From the NCBI RefSeq assembly GCF_026343115.1, contig NZ_JAPEMC010000004.1, positions 124,001 through 188,000 of the forward strand: DNA of 64,000 bases, in the 5' to 3' direction. This document shows positions 42,811 through 51,471 of this stretch, piece by piece; positions within the stretch are counted from its first letter, which is position 1; each line of letters begins with the position of its first letter. The stretch is from Streptomyces sp. NBC_00102. GTDB lineage: Bacteria; Actinomycetota; Actinomycetes; Streptomycetales; Streptomycetaceae. The translations under genes and the position numbers were made by a program. The notes below the pieces were generated by a model. It worked only from the letters and a program-made list of their open reading frames with translations, ran no database searches and had not been told where the DNA came from.

Positions 42811-42853
42811 GAAAAACGGCGCGGGGACCGGTGCGTGAACCGGTCCCCGCGCC
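42811..42853 (-). terminator. Intrinsic terminator with U-run for the CehA-type gene
   Basis: GGCGCGGGGACCGGT and its complement form a perfect 15-base stem with a six-base loop. On the leftward transcript the hairpin is followed by GTTTTTC, so this is a textbook Rho-independent terminator 28 bases after the stop codon. Confidence 0.85.
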
Positions 42854-42880
42854 TGCGGGCCCCCCGAGCCGGGCTTTCCG

Positions 42881-44515
42881 TCAGTGCCCGGACGTCTTCA
42901 GGAAGACCGGGTTGGTGAGGGCGGCCATCGGGCCGAACATCAGGGCGTCGCCCATGGTGTTGCCCTGCCCCGCCGATCCGTTCGCCATCGGGTGACGGAC
43001 CTCGGCGCGTACGTACGCGGCGAGCGAGGCGGTCGTGCGCCACACCACCGTGCCCGTGCCCTCGGCGTTCAGGGACTCCTGGTGCATCTGACCCTCGTCG
43101 GTGATGAAGCGGACCGTGCCGTTCGGTACGCCCTTCACGTCCAGCCGGACGTCCACGGGCGCGTCGGCGGGCGCTGTGAGGGTCTCGCCGATGCCGGCCT
43201 GCCGCGCGTCGCCGCTGACGGTGAAGGTCAGCTCCACGGCGGCGGATTCGGCGATCCAGCTGCGCCCGGCGCGGATTCCGTCCATGACCGAGTCGGTCCG
43301 CAGGTCGTCTGCGAGGACGACGTTGTGCGGCAGACCGATGACCTGCGGGGTGCTGTGGGCGTCGCTGTTGCCCATGGCGGGCACCCAACGGCCGCCGGAG
43401 CGCACCGCCTCGCCGATCTTCTGGTCCCAGGTGCTGATGGCGTGCTCGTCGTCGTACGTCCACGGGCCGGTCCACACCTCGGTGGCGTCGGCGTCGTCGA
43501 AGCCGAACTTCCACTGGCTCGCCACGTAGGCGCAGTACATGTGGGCGGGCACCACCAGGCCGCCGCCGCGGCGCACCTGACGGGCGAAGCGCGGGAAGGC
43601 GTCGTCGCGGTTGCGGTAGCGCCAGTCGATCCACTCGCCGGCGGGCAGGCCGAGGGCGAGCCAGTGGCCGTTGCGGGTGGTGACCTCCTCGCCGGTGATG
43701 ATCAGCAGATCGGAACCGGCGTAGTCGCCCCACACCGCGTGCGCGGACGAGGTGTTGTGGTCGGTGGAGACCATGAAGTCCAGCCCCGCCTCCCGGGCGC
43801 CGGCCGCCACTTCGGCGGGCAGACGCTTGCCGTCGGAGTGGACCGTGTGCAGGTGGCAGTCGCCCCGGTACCAGGCGCGGCCGCGGCCCCGGGCGCGCTG
43901 CGGCGGGAAGTTGCGCGGAGCGGCCGGGCCGGGCTCGCCGTAGGTCAGGGTCACCTGGACCTGGTAGTTCAGCCCCTGCGGGGCGACCTGGTAGGGGCCG
44001 AGCACGATGTGCCAGGTGCCGCGGCCGACCTTGCCCGGCAGGTAGCCCGGGGTGGCCGCGCCGTTGCTGATCTCGAAGGAGGTACGGGAGCCACCCGACC
44101 AGCCCCGGAAGCCGCGTCCGCCGAGGTCGATGCCGCGCGCGTCGAAGATGCCGATGTCGCAGGAGTTGCCGGGCGTCCCGGAGGGGACCGCGGGCTTGTC
44201 GTAGGAGTACGACACGGCGATCTTCGCCACGCCGGAGGGCACTTCCACGGGGAGGTGGACGAAGTCGGCTACGCCGGTGGCCAGATGACCGCTGATGGTG
44301 TGCGTCGTCTCGGTTCCGGGGGTGCCCGGGGTGGCCGACTCGGCCGCCTGGGCCGGGCGCGCGAACGTCATCGGGGCGAGAGTCACGGCAGCAGCACCGG
44401 CGACGCCCGCGGCCAGCAGCCCGCGGCGCCCCGGGCCGTTGCCGGTCCCGGCGGCCGGCTCGGCGTCGGGGCGGAGGATGTCCACCTGGTGCTCGCAGTG
44501 TCCATCAAGGCACAT
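42881..44515 (-). CDS. Tat-exported CehA/McbA-family PHP metallohydrolase
   Basis: This 544-residue protein carries a Tat signal peptide (GRRGLLAAGVAGAAAVTLAP, Arg pair at 30-31, likely cleavage after AQA near residue 57). A beta-rich domain (residues 70-210) precedes the PHP catalytic domain with YRGDCHLHTVHSDGKR (metal-binding HxH), MVSTDHNTSSAH, ITGEEVTTRNGHW and AMGNSDAHS. Relatives include the carbaryl hydrolase CehA and McbA, but most have unknown phosphoesterase or esterase substrates. A C-terminal beta domain follows. GAGGA lies about six bases upstream of the ATG. The protein acts outside the cell and may supply the sugar or phosphate locus encoded divergently (inference). Confidence 0.9.
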   Translation of the reverse strand: MCLDGHCEHQVDILRPDAEPAAGTGNGPGRRGLLAAGVAGAAAVTLAPMTFARPAQAAESATPGTPGTETTHTISGHLATGVADFVHLPVEVPSGVAKIAVSYSYDKPAVPSGTPGNSCDIGIFDARGIDLGGRGFRGWSGGSRTSFEISNGAATPGYLPGKVGRGTWHIVLGPYQVAPQGLNYQVQVTLTYGEPGPAAPRNFPPQRARGRGRAWYRGDCHLHTVHSDGKRLPAEVAAGAREAGLDFMVSTDHNTSSAHAVWGDYAGSDLLIITGEEVTTRNGHWLALGLPAGEWIDWRYRNRDDAFPRFARQVRRGGGLVVPAHMYCAYVASQWKFGFDDADATEVWTGPWTYDDEHAISTWDQKIGEAVRSGGRWVPAMGNSDAHSTPQVIGLPHNVVLADDLRTDSVMDGIRAGRSWIAESAAVELTFTVSGDARQAGIGETLTAPADAPVDVRLDVKGVPNGTVRFITDEGQMHQESLNAEGTGTVVWRTTASLAAYVRAEVRHPMANGSAGQGNTMGDALMFGPMAALTNPVFLKTSGH

Positions 44516-44824
44516 GGGTCGTCCTCAGCAAAGTAGGTGGTGGTTGAACGCGCTTGCTTTCCGACTCTTGGCGAGCTCGGTGAACGAGGTGTGAGCCGCG
44601 CATGGCGACTCGAAGTATCGACAGTGGCGGAAATGCATCGGTTTTCCGGTGCCGAGCCGCACAAGGGCTGTGTCGACGCGCCTGTTACCCCAAAGGGGGG
44701 ACTATGGGACATCTTTTGGGCGGTCAATGCCTAAAAGGGGGGTGGTTCCAGGGTTCTGTGTGAACGCGGAAGGCCTCTTTGGCCAATGATGGGTAAAATC
44801 TGAACGTGCCATTATCATCGGACC
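44516..44824. other. 309-base divergent regulatory region with repeated A/G-tract motifs
   Basis: This gap lies between the leftward CehA-type gene and the rightward ROK gene. It contains CCCCAAAGGGGGG (44688-44700) and AAAAGGGGGG (44733-44742), whose six-G runs start exactly 42 bases apart, and GGCC-TCTTT-GGCC at 44772-44784. TAAAAT at 44794-44799 looks like a -10 box for the ROK gene but no -35 at the right distance is clear. No gene is seen. Confidence 0.6.
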
Positions 44825-45985
44825 ATGGATGTGGCTTCCACTCGCTCCTCACCCCGCAACAGAACCAGGGAAGAGATCTTCCGGGTCATCCAGAGCGGCG
44901 GTGCTCTCACGCGCGCGCAACTCGTGGAAGCCACCGGACTTTCCCGCAGCACGGTCAACCACGCGGTCTCCCGGCTCGTCGCCGAGGAACGCGTGGTCGA
45001 AGAGGACCCGGAGGCCAAGGGGCCGGGGAGTGGCAGCGGGCGACCGGCGGGCGTGCTGAGATGCGTCCCCGGCGGGGGCAGCTCCGTGGCGCTCGACTTC
45101 GGGCACACCCACATCAAGGTCGCCGTCGTCGACGGCACGGGCCGGATGCTGGCCCGGCGGAGCGCCGACCTCGACGTCGACCTGCGTGCCTCCGAGGCCA
45201 TGGACGCGGCGGCGGACATGCTCGGGGAACTCCGCGCCGAGCACGCCGTCGACGACCACGCCACCGTGGTCGCCGGCATCCCGGGACCGCTCGACTCCGC
45301 CACGGGGCTCGTCCGGTCGCCCACCATCCTCTCCAGCTGGGTCGGCCTCGACCCCGGCAAGGAGCTGGAACGACGGCTGGGCCTCACGGTGCACGTCGAG
45401 AACGACGCCGTCCTCGGGGCCTACGGCGAACTTCGGTGCGGCGCGGGCCAGGGCTACTCCGACTTCCTGTACGTGAAGGCGTCCCACGGCATCGGGGCGG
45501 GGATGGTGCTCGGCGGCGAGCCGTACCGCGGAGCTCTCGGGTTCGCCGGGGAGATCGGGCACACCCCGCTGCCGGGCTACACGGAGCTGTGCCGGTGCGG
45601 CAGGCGTGGCTGTCTGGAGGCGGTGGTCTCGGTCGAGTCGGTCAGGGCGCAGATCGCCCACACCCGTCCCGGCCCGTTCTCCGGCCTCTCCTTCGGAGAC
45701 GGGCTGGACGACGATCCCACCACCTGGCGGATCCTCAACGACGCGGGCCGCATCCTCGGCGAGGTGCTGTCCGTCCTGAGCAACCTGCTCAATCCGGCCG
45801 CCGTCATCATCGGTGGCGAGCTCGGTGCCGCCGGAAACGCACTCCTGGAAGGAGTCGCCACGACCGTGCACCGCAGTGCCCAGCCCGCGATCGCCGCCTC
45901 CCTCGACATCCTCCCGGCCCAGCTGGGAAAGGACGCTGAGCTGATCGGTGCGGCCGCGCTCGCCACGGTGCTCGCGCGGAAGTGA
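44825..45985 (+). CDS. ROK-family transcriptional regulator
   Basis: This 386-residue protein has an N-terminal winged-helix DNA-binding domain (residues 15-75, with LVEATGLSRSTVNHAVSRL) and a ROK sugar-kinase-like domain. The latter shows VALDFGHTHIKVAVVDG near residue 90, ENDAVLGAYGE near 195, and the zinc motif CRCGRRGCLEA near 258 (CxCGxxGCxE). ROK regulators sense sugars and repress uptake and catabolic genes. It stands first in the sugar locus, 283 bases upstream of a second ROK gene. A single ATG start is available close to the TAAAAT box; the ribosome site is weak. A perfect hairpin follows. Confidence 0.92.
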   Translation: MDVASTRSSPRNRTREEIFRVIQSGGALTRAQLVEATGLSRSTVNHAVSRLVAEERVVEEDPEAKGPGSGSGRPAGVLRCVPGGGSSVALDFGHTHIKVAVVDGTGRMLARRSADLDVDLRASEAMDAAADMLGELRAEHAVDDHATVVAGIPGPLDSATGLVRSPTILSSWVGLDPGKELERRLGLTVHVENDAVLGAYGELRCGAGQGYSDFLYVKASHGIGAGMVLGGEPYRGALGFAGEIGHTPLPGYTELCRCGRRGCLEAVVSVESVRAQIAHTRPGPFSGLSFGDGLDDDPTTWRILNDAGRILGEVLSVLSNLLNPAAVIIGGELGAAGNALLEGVATTVHRSAQPAIAASLDILPAQLGKDAELIGAAALATVLARK

Positions 45986-45988
45986 CGG

Positions 45989-46024
45989 CAGGAGCGGGAG
46001 CGCGTGGGAGCGCTCCCGCTCCTG
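45989..46024 (+). terminator. Stem-loop after the first ROK gene
   Basis: CAGGAGCGGGAGCGC and its exact complement form a 15-base stem with a six-base loop, three bases after the stop codon. Confidence 0.8.
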
Positions 46025-46122
46025 TGGGGCGACCGTAGCCGCCGCGGAGCGTGACGCACGGTCACCCGCGGCGGCTTTGTCCTCGGAGCGGAAAAAGTCG
46101 GGGCCAATCGCTGCAGGACTTC

Positions 46123-46151
46123 TTCCCGGCTCCGGCAGAGGCTGCTACGTT
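46123..46151 (+). promoter_or_regulatory. Candidate promoter of the second ROK gene
   Basis: TTCCCG and TACGTT are spaced by 17 bases. The -35 match is partial. It lies downstream of the terminator of the first ROK gene, where a new promoter is needed. Confidence 0.4.
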
Positions 46152-46267
46152 CCCACCGAAAGCCGAATCCGGCGGGCTGAGTCCTCAAAAGCTCGGCCAC
46201 CGGGCCGAGTTGTGGCCGGCCACCGGGAATGGGGACAGCCCCTCGGGGCGGCCCTGGGGAGGGAGGC

Positions 46268-47458
46268 GTGAAACGCATGACGGCGAGACCCGCGAATGCC
46301 CACCAGGCCCGGCTGCTCAAGGTGTTGCGCGACCACGGCCCCCACTCCCGCGCTCAGCTCGGTGAACAGGTCGATCTCTCCCGGTCGAAACTGGCCGTGG
46401 AAGTGGACCGGCTGTTGGAAACCGGGCTGGTGGCAGCCGACGGCCTGGCCGCCTCGCGCGGCGGGCGCAGGTCCCACAACGTCAGGCTCGACCCCGGTCT
46501 CCGCTTCCTCGGTGCGGACATCGGCGCGACCTCGGTCGACGTCGCCGTCACCAACGCCGAACTGGAGGTACTCGGTCATCTCAGCCGGCCCATGGACGTA
46601 CGCGAAGGCCCGGTCGCGGTCTTCGAGCAGGTGCTCGCGCTGGCGGCGGAACTGAGGAAATCGGGGCTCGCGGAGGGGTTCGACGGCGCCGGAGTCGGAG
46701 TTCCCGGACCGGTCCGTTTCCCCGAAGGGGTGCCGGTGGCACCGCCGATCATGCCCGGCTGGGACGGCTTCCCCGTGCGGGAGGTGCTCAGTCAGGAACT
46801 CGGCTGCCCCGTCATGGTCGACAACGACGTGAACCTGATGGCCATGGGGGAGCGGCACGCGGGCGTCGCGCGTACCGTGAGCGATTTCCTCTGCGTCAAG
46901 ATCGGGACCGGCATCGGATGCGGCATCGTCGCGGGCGGGGAGGTCCACCGCGGAGTGACGGGCAGCGCAGGCGACATCGGGCACATCCAGGCGGTGCCCG
47001 GCGGAAGGCCGTGCAGCTGCGGCAACCGGGGCTGCCTGGAAGCACACTTCGGCGGTGCGGCCCTGGCCCGCGACGCGACCGAAGCAGCACGGCAGGGCCT
47101 GTCCGCAGACCTCGCGGCCCGGCGCGCGACCAAAGGAACCCTCACGGGCGTCGACGTCGCGGCAGCCGCTGCCGCGGGGGACGCCATCGCCCTCGATCTG
47201 ATCCGCGCGGGCGGCACCCACGTCGGCCAGGTCATCGCGGGGCTCGTCTCCTTCTTCAACCCCGGCCTGGTGGTGATCGGCGGCGGAGTGACCGGTCTCG
47301 GCCACACTCTGCTCGCGGCCATCCGCACCCAGGTCTACCGCCAGTCGCTGCCCCTGGCGACCGGCAATCTGCCGATCGTCCTCGGAGAACTGGGCCCCGA
47401 CGCCGGAGTCATCGGCGCCGCCCGGCTCATCAGCGACCACCTCTTCTCACCCGCGTAG
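46268..47458 (+). CDS. Second ROK-family transcriptional regulator
   Basis: This 396-residue protein repeats the ROK regulator layout with a winged-helix N-terminus (AHQARLLKVLRDHGPHSRAQ, then LGEQVDLSRSKLAVEVDRL) and a ROK domain with FLGADIGATSVDVAVTN, VDNDVNLMAMGE, and CSCGNRGCLEA (the zinc-binding CxCGxxGCxE). It resembles the first ROK protein only in general design, so the two probably bind different operators or ligands. It is immediately upstream of the ABC importer genes and is the best candidate for their regulator. The GTG start has GGGGAG six bases upstream; an ATG three codons later is a weaker choice. Confidence 0.92.
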   Translation: MKRMTARPANAHQARLLKVLRDHGPHSRAQLGEQVDLSRSKLAVEVDRLLETGLVAADGLAASRGGRRSHNVRLDPGLRFLGADIGATSVDVAVTNAELEVLGHLSRPMDVREGPVAVFEQVLALAAELRKSGLAEGFDGAGVGVPGPVRFPEGVPVAPPIMPGWDGFPVREVLSQELGCPVMVDNDVNLMAMGERHAGVARTVSDFLCVKIGTGIGCGIVAGGEVHRGVTGSAGDIGHIQAVPGGRPCSCGNRGCLEAHFGGAALARDATEAARQGLSADLAARRATKGTLTGVDVAAAAAAGDAIALDLIRAGGTHVGQVIAGLVSFFNPGLVVIGGGVTGLGHTLLAAIRTQVYRQSLPLATGNLPIVLGELGPDAGVIGAARLISDHLFSPA

Positions 47459-47591
47459 GGCGCTCCCGGCCCACCCGGCCAACGACCCCCGGTACAGCGC
47501 ACCGCACCACCCGCCCGGCTCGCACCACCTGCCCGGCACAGCTCCGTACGTTCTCCAGAGCCACAGCCGCTCCGTACCACCCCGCCGCACC

Positions 47592-47641
47592 GTGAGCCAC
47601 CGCACAGCACCGCGAGCCACAGCACCGCGAGCCACCGCACC
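47592..47641. repeat. Degenerate 15-base tandem repeat upstream of the ABC genes
   Basis: The unit GCGAGCCACMGCACC occurs at 47612-47626 and 47627-47641, with a diverged copy at 47592-47606 and five extra bases between. It lies in the 296-base gap between ROK2 and the ABC ATPase gene. Too short and too few copies for a CRISPR array. Confidence 0.75.
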
Positions 47642-47754
47642 GCCGCGATCCGCACCACGCGTCCCCGTACCGCGCCCGCGTGCCCGAATCCGACCCGACA
47701 CGACCAGGTGCTCCAGCCCTGACCGAGGCCGTACGTCTGCCGAGGGGAACCCAC

Positions 47755-49272
47755 ATGGCACTCCAGCCACCGCTGCTCCACATGTCCGGCATCACCAAGT
47801 CGTTCCCCGGTGTCCGCGCCCTGGACGGCGTCGACCTGGAGGTCCAGGCCGGTGAAGTGCACTGCCTGCTCGGCCAGAACGGTGCCGGCAAGTCCACCCT
47901 GATCAAGGTTCTCGCAGGTGCCCACCAGCCCGACACGGGCACCATCCACTGGCGCGGCGAGGCCGTGACCCTGCGCTCGCCCATCGCCGCCATGCGTCTC
48001 GGCATCGCCACCATCTACCAGGAACTCGACCTGGTGGAGCATCTGTCGGTCGCCGAGAACATCCACCTCGGCCACGAGCCGACCACCGCCGGATTCGTGG
48101 TCAGGGGCAGAGCCGCCCGTGCCGCGTCCACCGAACTCCTGCGGCGTCTGGGCCACCCCGAGATCGATCCCGCCCGCCTCGTCGGAGACCTGTCGGCCGC
48201 ACAGCAGCAGATCGTGTCGATGGCCCGCGCGCTCTCCCACGACGTCCGCCTCATCGTCATGGACGAGCCGTCCGCCGCCCTCGATCCGGACGAGGTCGAC
48301 AACCTGTTCCGGATCGTCGGATCACTGACCGCGGAAGGCGTGTCGGTGGTCTACATCTCGCACCGACTGGAGGAGATCCGCCGCATCGGCGACCGGGTGA
48401 CCGTGCTCAAGGACGGCCGGGCGGTCGCGGGCGGACTGCCCGCCGACGCCACCCCGACCCACGACATCGTCGCCCTGATGACCGGGCGGAACGTCGAATA
48501 CGTCTTCCCCCGGCGGCCGGCGTCCCCGCCCGCCGGGCCCCCGGTCCTGGAGCTGCGCGGGCTCGCCCGCGCGGGCGAGTTCGAGCCGCTGGACCTCACC
48601 GTCCGCCCCGGCGAGATCGTCGGCCTCGCCGGACTCGTCGGCTCCGGCCGCTCCGAGATCCTGGAGACCCTCTACGGCGCCCGCAGGCCGACGTCCGGAC
48701 AGGTACTCGTCGACGGAAACCCGTTGCGGCCGGGCAGTGTGCGCGTGGCGGTCCGGGCCGGCATCGGCCTCGCCCCCGAGGAGCGCAAGGCGCAGGCGCT
48801 GCTGATGCTGGAGTCCGTCACCCGCAACGTCTCCCTCTCCACGCTCTCCCGCTTCTCCCGTGCCGGCTGGCTCGACCGCCGCGGAGAGCGGGAAGCCGCC
48901 CGCGCGGCCACCCGGGAACTGTCCCTGCGCCCCGACAACCCGTCGGTGCCCGTCCGCACGCTCTCCGGCGGAAACCAGCAGAAGGCGGTGCTCGCCCGCT
49001 GGCTGCTGCGCGGCTGCCGCGTCCTGCTGCTCGACGAACCGACCCGGGGCGTCGACGTCGGAGCCCGCGCCGAGCTGTACGCGGTGGTGCGGCGGCTGGC
49101 CGACGAAGGACTCGCGGTCCTGCTCGTGTCCAGCGAGGTGCCCGAAGTACTGGGCCTCGCCGACCGTGTGCTGGTGCTGCGCGAGGGCCGTGTCGTGCAC
49201 GAGGCGCCGGCCCGCGAACTCGACGAACACCGCGTACTCGACATCGTTCTGGAAGGAAGCCCGGCATCATGA
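47755..49272 (+). CDS. Ribose-type sugar ABC transporter, two-domain ATP-binding protein
   Basis: This 505-residue protein has two ABC ATPase domains in tandem, as in RbsA/MglA. Domain 1 has Walker A GQNGAGKST near residue 42, the signature LSAAQQQIVSMARALS and Walker B LIVMDEPSAALD. Domain 2 has a degenerate P-loop GLVGSGRSE near 302 and the signature LSGGNQQKAVLARWL followed by LLLDEPTRGVDVGA. It powers import of a monosaccharide or related polyol through the permease encoded next. AGGGG lies about seven bases before the ATG. Its stop is overlapped by the permease ATG (ATGA). Confidence 0.95.
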   Translation: MALQPPLLHMSGITKSFPGVRALDGVDLEVQAGEVHCLLGQNGAGKSTLIKVLAGAHQPDTGTIHWRGEAVTLRSPIAAMRLGIATIYQELDLVEHLSVAENIHLGHEPTTAGFVVRGRAARAASTELLRRLGHPEIDPARLVGDLSAAQQQIVSMARALSHDVRLIVMDEPSAALDPDEVDNLFRIVGSLTAEGVSVVYISHRLEEIRRIGDRVTVLKDGRAVAGGLPADATPTHDIVALMTGRNVEYVFPRRPASPPAGPPVLELRGLARAGEFEPLDLTVRPGEIVGLAGLVGSGRSEILETLYGARRPTSGQVLVDGNPLRPGSVRVAVRAGIGLAPEERKAQALLMLESVTRNVSLSTLSRFSRAGWLDRRGEREAARAATRELSLRPDNPSVPVRTLSGGNQQKAVLARWLLRGCRVLLLDEPTRGVDVGARAELYAVVRRLADEGLAVLLVSSEVPEVLGLADRVLVLREGRVVHEAPARELDEHRVLDIVLEGSPAS

Positions 49273-50288
49273 CGCAGCACGCCTCCCCGCCCCGCGACAG
49301 CACCGACAAGGCGCGACCGGCCGGCACCCTCCCCGTCTGGCGCTCCTTGGTGGCCCGCGCCGACATCCGTACCCTTTCGCTGGTCGGGGTACTGCTCGCC
49401 CTCGCCGTCGTCGGCGGCATCACCAAACCGGACGAGTTCCTGGACACCCAGAACCTCCAACTCGTCCTCACCCAGGCATCGGTGATCGGCGTCGTCACGG
49501 TCGGCATGACCTTCGTCATCACCTCGGGCGGCATCGACCTGTCGGTCGGCGCGGTCGTCGCCCTCTCCTCGGTGTGGGCGACCACGGTGGCCACCCAGGA
49601 TTTCGGTTTCGCGGGCATCCTCTTCACCGCCCTGCTCGTCGGCGTGGCCTGCGGGTTCGTCAACGGGCTGCTCATCTCCTTCGGCGGCATGGTCCCGTTC
49701 ATCGCCACCCTCGCCATGCTCGCCTCGGCCCGCGGGCTCGCGCTCCAGATCACCGACGGCAAAACGCAGATCGTCACCGTCGACGGGCTCCTCGGCCTCG
49801 GCGAGCGGGACTCGTACGTGCTCGGCATCCCGCCCCTCGTCCTGGTGTTCGCAGCCGTGACGATCATCGGCTGGCTGGTGCTCAACCGCACCACCTTCGG
49901 GCGCCGCACCATCGCCGTAGGCGGCAACGCCGAGGCTGCCCGGCTCGCCGGCATCGACGTACGCCGCCAGCGGCTCTACCTCTACCTGCTGTCCGGACTC
50001 TGCTGCGGCATCGCCGCCTTCATGCTGATCATCCTCTCCGGGTCCGGTCAGAACACCAACGGAAATCTCTACGAACTCGACGCCATCGCGGCCGCGATCA
50101 TCGGCGGAACCCTGCTCAGCGGGGGGCGCGGCACCATCACCGGCTCCGTGCTCGGCGTCCTGATCTTCACCACGATCACCAACATCTTCGCCCTGAACAA
50201 CCTGCAGAGCGACGTCCAGCAGATTGCCAAGGGCGCGATCATCGTCGCCGCGGTGCTCGTCCAGCGCCGCACCGCGAGCACGACCTGA
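49269..50288 (+). CDS. Ribose-type sugar ABC transporter permease
   Basis: This 339-residue membrane protein has about nine to ten helices and the family signature VTVGMTFVITSGGIDLSVGA (residues 76-95), NRTTFGRRTIAVGGNAEAA near 210, and AIAAAIIGGTLLSGGRGTI near 275. It is the BPD_transp_2 (RbsC) type and probably works as a homodimer. Translation is coupled to the ATPase gene by an ATGA overlap. The substrate cannot be inferred from the permease. Confidence 0.95.
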   Translation: MTQHASPPRDSTDKARPAGTLPVWRSLVARADIRTLSLVGVLLALAVVGGITKPDEFLDTQNLQLVLTQASVIGVVTVGMTFVITSGGIDLSVGAVVALSSVWATTVATQDFGFAGILFTALLVGVACGFVNGLLISFGGMVPFIATLAMLASARGLALQITDGKTQIVTVDGLLGLGERDSYVLGIPPLVLVFAAVTIIGWLVLNRTTFGRRTIAVGGNAEAARLAGIDVRRQRLYLYLLSGLCCGIAAFMLIILSGSGQNTNGNLYELDAIAAAIIGGTLLSGGRGTITGSVLGVLIFTTITNIFALNNLQSDVQQIAKGAIIVAAVLVQRRTASTT

Positions 50289-50305
50289 GGAAGGGGTTCA
50301 CCGTC

Positions 50306-51346
50306 ATGTCACACCTCACCAGCCGCAGAGGGCTGCTCTTCGGGAGCGCCGCCATCTCCGCCGGAGCACTGCTCACCGGTTGCACGAGCAATGAGAGCAA
50401 GGACGAGAAGCCCGCCGCCGCCGAGCGGCCGGCCGCCGACGACCAGCCCGGCAAGCCGGTCACCATCGGGTTCGCCGGCCCCCAGGCCGACCACGGCTGG
50501 CTCAACGCGATCAACGACAACGCCAAGAGCCGCGCCAAGAAGTACTCGGACGTCACCCTGGAGATCACCGAGGGCTCCAACGACACCGCCGCGCAGATCG
50601 GCCAGATCGAGACCCTCATCAACAAGAAGGTCGACGTCCTGGTGATCCTGCCCGCGGACGGCAAGGCCCTCACCCAGGTCGGGCTGAAGGCGATGCGCGC
50701 CGGCATCCCGGTGATCAACCTGGACCGGATCTTCAACACCCCGCAGGCGTACCGCTGCTGGATCGGCGGCGACAACTACGGCATGGGCTTCAACGCCGGT
50801 CACTACATCGGCGAGAAGCTCAAGGGCAAGTCCGGCGCCCGCGTCGTCGAGCTCGCCGGTCTGGACAACCTGGAGCTGACCAAGCAGCGCACCCAGGGCT
50901 TCGACGACGCCCTCAAGAACTACCCCGACATCCAGAAGGTCGCCCGCCAGGCCGCCGACTTCACCGTCGAGTCCGGCCAGGCCAAGATGGCCCAGCTCCT
51001 CCAGGCCCAGTCGAAGATCGACGCCCTGTGGAACCACGACGACGACCAGGGCGTCGGCGCGCTGCGCGCCATCGAACAGGCCGGGCGCGACGAGTTCCTG
51101 ATGGTCGGTGGCGCCGGGGCGCTCTCCGCCTTCGAGGTGATCAAGCAGGACAGCGGGGTCCTGAAGGCCACCGTGCTCTACCCGCCGACGATGGCCGCCT
51201 CGGCCATCGACCTGGCCCGCGCACTCGGCCAGGCCAAGGGGGTCGGCGGCCTCGCCGAGTACGAGATCCCCTCGTCGATCACGCTCTACTCCGCCGTCGT
51301 CGACAAGGACAACGTCGACCAGTACATGCCCACCGGCTTCCGCTGA
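50306..51346 (+). CDS. Ribose-type sugar-binding lipoprotein
   Basis: This 346-residue protein is the periplasmic-binding-protein partner of the importer. It has a Tat-like signal with SRRGLLFGSAA and a lipobox ALLTGC with the lipidated Cys at position 26, then a Lys/Glu/Ala-rich tether. The mature protein has the type I binding fold (VTIGFAGPQADHGWLNAIND, KVDVLVILPADGKALTQ, NLDRIFNTPQ, ALWNHDDDQGVGAL, VGGAGALSAF). The pattern HDDDQGVGAL and GGAGA resemble cyclitol or pentose-binding proteins, but the ligand is not determined. The ATG lies 18 bases after the permease stop. A large stem-loop follows the gene. Confidence 0.93.
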   Translation: MSHLTSRRGLLFGSAAISAGALLTGCTSNESKDEKPAAAERPAADDQPGKPVTIGFAGPQADHGWLNAINDNAKSRAKKYSDVTLEITEGSNDTAAQIGQIETLINKKVDVLVILPADGKALTQVGLKAMRAGIPVINLDRIFNTPQAYRCWIGGDNYGMGFNAGHYIGEKLKGKSGARVVELAGLDNLELTKQRTQGFDDALKNYPDIQKVARQAADFTVESGQAKMAQLLQAQSKIDALWNHDDDQGVGALRAIEQAGRDEFLMVGGAGALSAFEVIKQDSGVLKATVLYPPTMAASAIDLARALGQAKGVGGLAEYEIPSSITLYSAVVDKDNVDQYMPTGFR

Positions 51347-51353
51347 CGGGCCA

Positions 51354-51426
51354 GGCCGTGTCCGCGGCGTCCCTCCCGCGCGCCCGGAACGTGGCGCGGG
51401 CCCGGACGGACGCCGCGGACACGGCC
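51354..51426 (+). promoter_or_regulatory. Large stem-loop after the binding-protein gene
   Basis: GGCCGTGTCCGCGGCGTCC and its exact complement (19 bases) flank a 35-base loop that holds a second inverted repeat, CCCGCGC/GCGCGGG. It lies in the gap before the oxidoreductase gene. There is no T-run. It may protect or attenuate the transcript and allow more binding protein than downstream enzyme. Confidence 0.7.
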
Positions 51427-51471
51427 TCCGTACCCCCACGGATCTACGAAGAGGATGAGGAGGACCCACCC

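Noticed and set aside
47592..47641. Repeats resembling a small CRISPR array
   Set aside because: Units are 15 bases, directly abutting without spacers, and no cas gene is near.
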